From NCBI GenBank assembly GCA_900769785.1, contig CAAGHV010000198.1, positions 1-8,953 of the forward strand: DNA of 8,953 nucleotides. The letters are read 5' to 3'. The notes under the pieces are model-generated. The model saw only the letters and a program-made list of their open reading frames with translations. It did not search any database and was not told where the DNA came from. Both the position numbers and the translations under genes were made by a program. This DNA is from Bacteroidales bacterium (GTDB taxonomy: Bacteria > Bacteroidota > Bacteroidia > Bacteroidales > P3). Positions 5,778 to 8,953 of the stretch are shown one piece after another; the first letter of the stretch is position 1; the number at the start of each line of letters is the position of its first letter.

Positions 5778-6031
5778 TGGTCACCCTCCTTTAATAATTC
5801 AATTAACTCTTCATGCATGTCTAAATAATCTGAACATTGCAACAGCAAAGCGAAATACCAATCTATATTCTCCGAAAGAATTATATTCATAATTCCTCTA
5901 AATCCGCCAATTGCCTCATAATATCTCTTTTCATTTTGATTGAAACTGTTATTCTCAACAGCTTCAATCAAAATATTATTAGCTAAAATCAAATATCCTT
6001 TTGCCGAATGTTCCAAATTTTGTAAATTCAT
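5774..6031 (-). CDS. Hypothetical helical protein, 85 aa
   Basis: Starts MNLQNLEHSAKGYLILANNI and ends MHEELIELLKEGDQ. The protein appears almost wholly helical and acidic, with several Leu/Ile-rich amphipathic stretches and no transmembrane segment long or hydrophobic enough to be convincing. I do not recognise a family. A strong GGAGG lies 4 nt before the ATG and the stop overlaps the DUF2958 start as ATGA, so it is a real gene within the operon. Its small size and acidity would fit an inhibitor or adaptor protein, as many phage accessory genes encode, but nothing in the sequence shows a partner. Confidence 0.75.
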   Translation of the reverse strand: MNLQNLEHSAKGYLILANNILIEAVENNSFNQNEKRYYEAIGGFRGIMNIILSENIDWYFALLLQCSDYLDMHEELIELLKEGDQ

Positions 6032-6045
6032 AAAACCTCCTTTTT

Positions 6046-6543
6046 TTAAGCAAACAAAATATTCTGATTAGCTTCCGTTTCGTACTTTTCGCTTCCAAAA
6101 CGCTCACGGATCTGCTCCATTGTTAGCGTTTTTCCGCTCTTCTTAAAAGATGCATCTTCATCATCTCTAAGATACCAGGCTTTTTTATTGCCCGAAAAGC
6201 GAAAACCCAAATCTTTCAAAGTACCCTTGTGAACAAAAGTATTACCTGTAACCCAAAGCCATCGGCCGCAAACTTCAATTACAAGATCTTGAAGTTTGAT
6301 AATTTCGTTAATAATGTTTCGGAAAAATTCAGGAGCTTCCGCCGTTTCTTTTTTAGCTTCGAAAGTTTCGCCTTCAGCGGACTTGTGAATGTTTTTGTAC
6401 TTCGAAAATAAACAATCGTATTCGTTGTTTATTTCTTTCATAATTTCCTCGCTACCTCCTCTGTCTGGATGGTTAGCCATTGCAAGGTTTTTGTACTGCT
6501 TCTTTAGTTCTTCGATACAATCGACATTTCTAAAGTATTTCAT
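6046..6543 (-). CDS. Phage J-domain (DnaJ-like) protein, 165 aa
   Basis: Residues 10-50 form a J domain: IEELKKQYKNLAMANHPDRG with the HPD tripeptide at 25-27, followed by EEIMKEINNEYDCLFSKYK. J domains stimulate the ATPase of DnaK-type chaperones. The rest lacks the glycine-rich and zinc-finger parts of DnaJ. After an acidic linker and a helix (FFRNIINEIIKLQDLVIEV) there is a C-terminal domain, WLWVTGNTFVHKGTLKDLGF then FSGNKKAWYLRDDED, seen in other small phage J proteins. It may recruit the host DnaK for phage replication or assembly, or be a regulator; the target is unknown. It is first in a four-gene operon. There is a TATCTTTG element about 65 nt upstream, and the start itself lacks a Shine-Dalgarno. 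Confidence 0.88.
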   Translation of the reverse strand: MKYFRNVDCIEELKKQYKNLAMANHPDRGGSEEIMKEINNEYDCLFSKYKNIHKSAEGETFEAKKETAEAPEFFRNIINEIIKLQDLVIEVCGRWLWVTGNTFVHKGTLKDLGFRFSGNKKAWYLRDDEDASFKKSGKTLTMEQIRERFGSEKYETEANQNILFA

Positions 6544-6609
6544 TTTTTTAAGTGCCAGTTTTTACCGAGGTGCCTCCTCTTTTAATTTGTCATTCAATTA
6601 ATTATATTA

Positions 6610-6617
6610 CAAAGATA
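6610..6617 (-). promoter_or_regulatory. Bacteroides-type -7 element before the J-domain operon
   Basis: TATCTTTG on the minus strand, followed by TAATA, matches TAnnTTTG exactly. No TTTG is present at 19-21 nt upstream, so the -33 box is weak or absent and activation may be needed. The predicted transcript has a leader of about 60 nt that contains GAGG-AGGCA-CCTC, a small hairpin that would mask an AGGAGG placed too far (29 nt) from the start codon to serve it. Confidence 0.5.
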
Positions 6618-6738
6618 CGAATTTTTTCCGATATAGAAGTTAAATAGCTAGTTAATAAGTATTAAATAATAAATCACTGAAATACAATAACTTACAACTA
6701 TATTTTTACTATAAAATACTGAAATTCAGAGAAAAACG

Positions 6739-6771
6739 CAAAAATAAACACATAAAACACTAATTTTCAAA
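6739..6771 (-). promoter_or_regulatory. Weak candidate Bacteroides promoter
   Basis: TTTG (6771-6768), a 21-nt spacer and TATTTTTG (6746-6739) on the minus strand. Two more TATTTTTG copies lie at 6772-6779 and 6782-6789 without a correctly spaced -33. In such AT-rich DNA chance matches are likely, so this is a low-confidence alternative start for the J-domain operon. Confidence 0.3.
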
Positions 6772-6849
6772 CAAAAATACACAAAAATACGTCACAAAAA
6801 CAGTACTTTTTGTATATATGTCTATATATTACTATAAATCAATAATATA

Positions 6850-6882
6850 CAAATATATCATTCGGCACGAAAACGGCACAAA
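6850..6882 (-). promoter_or_regulatory. Candidate promoter with operator-like repeat in the spacer
   Basis: TTTG (6882-6879), a 21-nt spacer and TATATTTG (6857-6850) on the minus strand. The spacer contains two copies of GTGCCG spaced by one helical turn (see 6863-6884), which is where a repressor would block polymerase. It would give a transcript with a leader of about 300 nt to the J-domain gene. Confidence 0.45.
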
Positions 6883-6884
6883 AA
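6863..6884 (+). repeat. Tandem 11-bp direct repeat CGGCACRAAAA
   Basis: Two adjacent units, CGGCACGAAAA and CGGCACAAAAA, differing at one base, phased at 11 bp so both lie on the same face of the helix. They stand out as GC-containing words in an AT-rich stretch and overlap the promoter at 6850-6882, so they may be a protein-binding site. Confidence 0.5.
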
Positions 6885-6928
6885 ACACAAACACAGAGAC
6901 AATGTTAAATAATCTTTTTTTCGAGAGT

Positions 6929-6954
6929 AAAAAAAGCGGGGCACGCCCTACGCT
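6929..6954 (-). terminator. Second terminator-like hairpin behind terminase
   Basis: On the minus strand AGCG, a bulged TA, GGG, loop CGTG, CCC, CGCT (6954-6935), then a run of seven T. Stem pairs are nearly all G-C. It lies about 110 nt past the terminase terminator and could be a backup terminator or the end of a short independent RNA. Confidence 0.65.
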
Positions 6955-7010
6955 GTAAAATTCGCACACAATACAATTTTATAGAGAAATGTGAAAAAGG
7001 CTTTTTTTGT

Positions 7011-7062
7011 TTGCAAACTTTTTTTTTGTGCAAACAAACTTGCAAACAAACTTGCAAACAAA
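7011..7062 (+). repeat. Cluster of four TGCAAAC repeats
   Basis: TGCAAAC occurs with starts at 7012, 7029, 7041 and 7053. The last part is a tandem of CAAACAAACTTG (7031-7042 and 7043-7054) with a partial third copy, and the first copy is part of the palindrome GTTTGCAAAC (7009-7018). The spacing of 17, 12 and 12 bp resembles iterons or multiple regulator sites. Simple low-complexity expansion is the alternative. Confidence 0.45.
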
Positions 7063-7094
7063 AAAAAAGTCAGCTCAAAAAAAAAGAGCTGACT
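7060..7094 (-). terminator. Strong intrinsic terminator of the terminase transcript
   Basis: On the minus strand AGTCAGCTC (7094-7086), a T9 loop, GAGCTGACT (7076-7068), ending in nine T (7068-7060). The perfect 9-bp stem is followed by the T run only on the minus strand. It starts 41 nt after the terminase stop codon and so separates packaging transcription from what follows. Confidence 0.9.
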
Positions 7095-7134
7095 CAAAAC
7101 AAATAACAAACATTATTATGATACCTAAGATTTC

Positions 7135-8874
7135 TTAAAAAAACACAAACGACTCCCGTCCACTCTGGCGGAGTCCACCGCCGTACTTCGTCCATACTAA
7201 TTTATCTACAGCATCTGAAAAGTGCGTTGCTTCCTCTGGCAACACACCCGATGTAGGGCGTTCCGAAGATTTATCCTTTTCCATCTTTTGACCTACATTC
7301 TTAATCTTAGCGTTGTTCATCGATATAAGCGTATATTTACACTTTTCGCCATTAATGCGAAAGCGAGGCAAGTCCTCACGCTCTTCGGATAGCATAAAAC
7401 CCCAAAGCAAATACTTATCGGACTGCGGTGGCTCCATGCCACGATGTTCAATCACTTCAACACTCCATCCGTTGCGTTGCAGCTCCTCGATAGCCATTTC
7501 GTTAAAAGTCCGTGAGTTTGCTATGTTGGGGTTTTTATGGTCGCCGTACTTATCTTTGCAGAACACAACCTCCTTACATACATGCGAAGCGTAATAATCG
7601 CAGAACTTCTTAACAAGTTCCGTAATCATTACATTGGAAGAATCATCAGGTTTTACGAAGAACTCGTTAATCTGCGTAAGATACTTATGATTAGACGCAG
7701 TGTTCTTGGCAAAATCCCAACCTCGTTCTTGAGCCACTATCATAAGCGATATTGAAGAACCCCAGTCGAACGCCAGTTCCAACGGCTGAGAGCTGTTGCA
7801 GTCGGCATCGTATATAGACGAATCAAACTCGCCCTCACCAAAGATATAATCCTTTCCGATGGCGTGTTGTTGAATAAGCTCAGTGTTGAACGAAGTATAA
7901 TATATATGGGTGTTTTCTTTGAGTGAGTAGAAGCAATCTTCCACCTTATCGTAATACATATTCATTATTTCAGTCATAAAGATAAGGTAAGGAAGTTTTC
8001 TTTTGTTCTGCACAAGGTAATCGATGCCCAGCATATCGAGGTTGTCGAAAGCATTGGAGAGCGTGAACAAAATACCGTCCTTGCTCACAAAAGGGCTGAT
8101 GGCTTTCTTCAGAACAGAAATGTCCGACCATTTCTGTTTGAAGAGTGCCATCAGGTCTTTTCTTTCGGATATTGCAGTCTCTTTTTTATAAGAGTCTGCA
8201 ATATCCACCAACTCTACTTGAAGCATCACTATTTTGTTCCATAGCTCGAATATGCGTATTCCACGTTCTTTGTAATAATAATCGGCATACTCCAAAATCC
8301 AACGCCCCTCCTTGTTGATGGGCATCGATGTTGAGAACTTGCATCCGTGATGTTCGGCAATGGGCTTGCTCGATTTCACTCCAAAAAACTCTATGTTTCC
8401 ACGGTTTGTAGGAGAAACTTCGTTGTTATATTGTTCCCTGTCGATAAGCAGAGCTTCATCAATAATCTCATAATCCACGTTAGCCCCACGACCCGAACCC
8501 GGTTCGCTCTGGCTTATCATGGCAAAGCGTGTGCCGTTGCTGAACGAAATGACGTTGTCGAATTTGTTGATACATTCATACGAGTCGGCAAAATAAGATG
8601 GAGGTCTTTTACCTATTACATAGTTTACATCCTTTTGATACCCTATACGGTTCAACAATTTCAGCGACGACGGCAAAGTTCGTGTAAGCAACTGCCCGAA
8701 AGTTTTGCCTGTAAGTGCTATAATAGCTTTTGGCATTGTTCGGACGAGGTAGTCCATCTTAAAACCTATGTCGTAGCTCTTACCTGTGCCACGCCCCTCT
8801 ACCGATATTTCGTACTTCGACGAGAGGAACAGCTTAGGTAGCTGAGCACGGTTTCCCGATACTTTAATATCCAT
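7135..8874 (-). CDS. terL: Phage terminase large subunit
   Basis: A 579-residue DNA-packaging motor protein: the N-terminal ATPase drives DNA into the procapsid and the C-terminal nuclease cuts the concatemer. The Walker A motif GRGTGKSY is at residues 27-34. The Walker B with catalytic glutamate is YEIIDEA at 135-141 (D139, E140). In the RNase H-like nuclease, candidate metal ligands are D370 (LAFDWGSS), D441 or D445 (VVFCKDKYGD) and D554 (THFSDAVDKLVW). The length is usual, somewhat on the long side. I start at the ATG at 8874, 5 nt after the stop of the upstream gene. The frame stays open to the right edge, but those 26 codons overlap the upstream gene's end and look unlike a terminase N-terminus. 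A strong terminator follows, which is unusual because the portal gene is normally next. Confidence 0.95.
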   Translation of the reverse strand: MDIKVSGNRAQLPKLFLSSKYEISVEGRGTGKSYDIGFKMDYLVRTMPKAIIALTGKTFGQLLTRTLPSSLKLLNRIGYQKDVNYVIGKRPPSYFADSYECINKFDNVISFSNGTRFAMISQSEPGSGRGANVDYEIIDEALLIDREQYNNEVSPTNRGNIEFFGVKSSKPIAEHHGCKFSTSMPINKEGRWILEYADYYYKERGIRIFELWNKIVMLQVELVDIADSYKKETAISERKDLMALFKQKWSDISVLKKAISPFVSKDGILFTLSNAFDNLDMLGIDYLVQNKRKLPYLIFMTEIMNMYYDKVEDCFYSLKENTHIYYTSFNTELIQQHAIGKDYIFGEGEFDSSIYDADCNSSQPLELAFDWGSSISLMIVAQERGWDFAKNTASNHKYLTQINEFFVKPDDSSNVMITELVKKFCDYYASHVCKEVVFCKDKYGDHKNPNIANSRTFNEMAIEELQRNGWSVEVIEHRGMEPPQSDKYLLWGFMLSEEREDLPRFRINGEKCKYTLISMNNAKIKNVGQKMEKDKSSERPTSGVLPEEATHFSDAVDKLVWTKYGGGLRQSGRESFVFF

Positions 8875-8879
8875 ACTAC

Positions 8880-8953
8880 TTACGATTCTAAAATTTCTAA
8901 TACTTCGGCATCCGTAATCTCCGAAGAAAGCGACGAGAAGAAAGATTCTTGCA
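8880..8953 (-). CDS. C-terminal end of an upstream gene, possibly small terminase subunit
   Basis: Twenty-three codons reach from the right edge to a TAA at 8882-8880, encoding QESFFSSLSSEITDAEVLEI then LES. The acidic, helical end has normal protein composition, while the other two frames either stop or merge with the terminase frame. The gene ends 5 nt before the terminase start, so they are surely one operon. A small terminase subunit would be expected here, but the visible part has no diagnostic motif. Confidence 0.5.
   Translation of the reverse strand, partial: QESFFSSLSSEITDAEVLEILES

Larger units (their letters stand above)
6544..7134. other. AT-rich intergenic region without genes
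   Basis: About 590 bp between the terminase and J-domain genes with no convincing ORF on either strand; the longest open pieces have frequent stops and no start context. It holds, from right to left, the terminase terminator, a TGCAAAC repeat cluster, a second terminator-like hairpin, a direct-repeat promoter, an inverted repeat ACAAAAA-N6-TTTTTGT at 6794-6813, and several TAnnTTTG boxes. The mix suggests a control region, and possibly an origin, but no known origin feature is seen. Confidence 0.7.

Noticed and set aside
7031..7062. Short tandem repeats as a CRISPR array
   Set aside because: Units of 12 bp without unique spacers do not fit; no cas genes are present.
6544..7134. tRNA or other stable RNA gene in the long gap
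   Set aside because: No cloverleaf-like arms or conserved TTCGA-type loop were seen; the only GC-rich stretch is explained by the hairpin at 6935-6954.
8875..8952. Upstream extension of the terminase frame by 26 codons
   Set aside because: The frame is open, but the extension contains no ATG, overlaps the plausible C-terminus of the upstream gene and looks unlike a terminase N-terminus.

Overview
The window looks like part of a tailed phage or prophage genome from a Bacteroidota (Bacteroidales-like) host. Every gene I can support lies on the minus strand, so transcription runs from position 8953 towards 1. The host assignment rests on three things. Several upstream regions carry the Bacteroides-type promoter (TTTG, 19-21 nt, TAnnTTTG). 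Many starts lack a good Shine-Dalgarno sequence, although some have a strong one. Several proteins resemble families common in Bacteroidales phages. No integrase, attachment site or host gene is visible, so prophage and free phage cannot be told apart here.

Region by region in the direction of transcription: (1) 8953-7135 holds the last 23 codons of an unidentified gene and the complete large terminase subunit (ATPase plus nuclease), closed by a strong intrinsic terminator at 7060-7094. (2) 7134-6544 is an AT-rich gap of about 590 bp without genes, carrying TGCAAAC repeats, a second terminator-like hairpin and several candidate Bacteroides promoters, one with an 11-bp direct repeat in its spacer. 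(3) 6543-5210 is a compact four-gene early or accessory operon: a J-domain protein, an 85-aa unknown, a DUF2958-like protein and a 69-aa protein. It ends in a bidirectional terminator at 5178-5203. (4) 5094-3538 is a defence-like cargo module: two overlapping, mutually similar small HTH proteins, an AbiD/AbiF (Abi_2) HEPN RNase, and directly downstream a candidate structured non-coding RNA with its own promoter and terminator-like hairpin. (5) 3489-1 is the start of the head/neck operon: a 22-bp palindrome, a promoter that may give a leaderless mRNA, then a 94-aa protein, the portal protein, a probable head-tail adaptor, a 157-aa unknown and a further gene running off the left edge. All four junctions in this operon are 4-nt ATGA overlaps.

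The layout suggests a head operon split by cargo. Terminase and portal, usually adjacent, are about 4 kb apart, and the intervening blocks are insulated by terminators and restart from their own promoters. The most interesting part is the AbiF-like HEPN RNase with its adjacent candidate RNA. AbiF loci are known to be associated with a structured ncRNA and have been proposed as ancestors of Cas13. Here such a locus appears to be carried by a phage between its packaging and portal genes, with a paired HTH regulator upstream.
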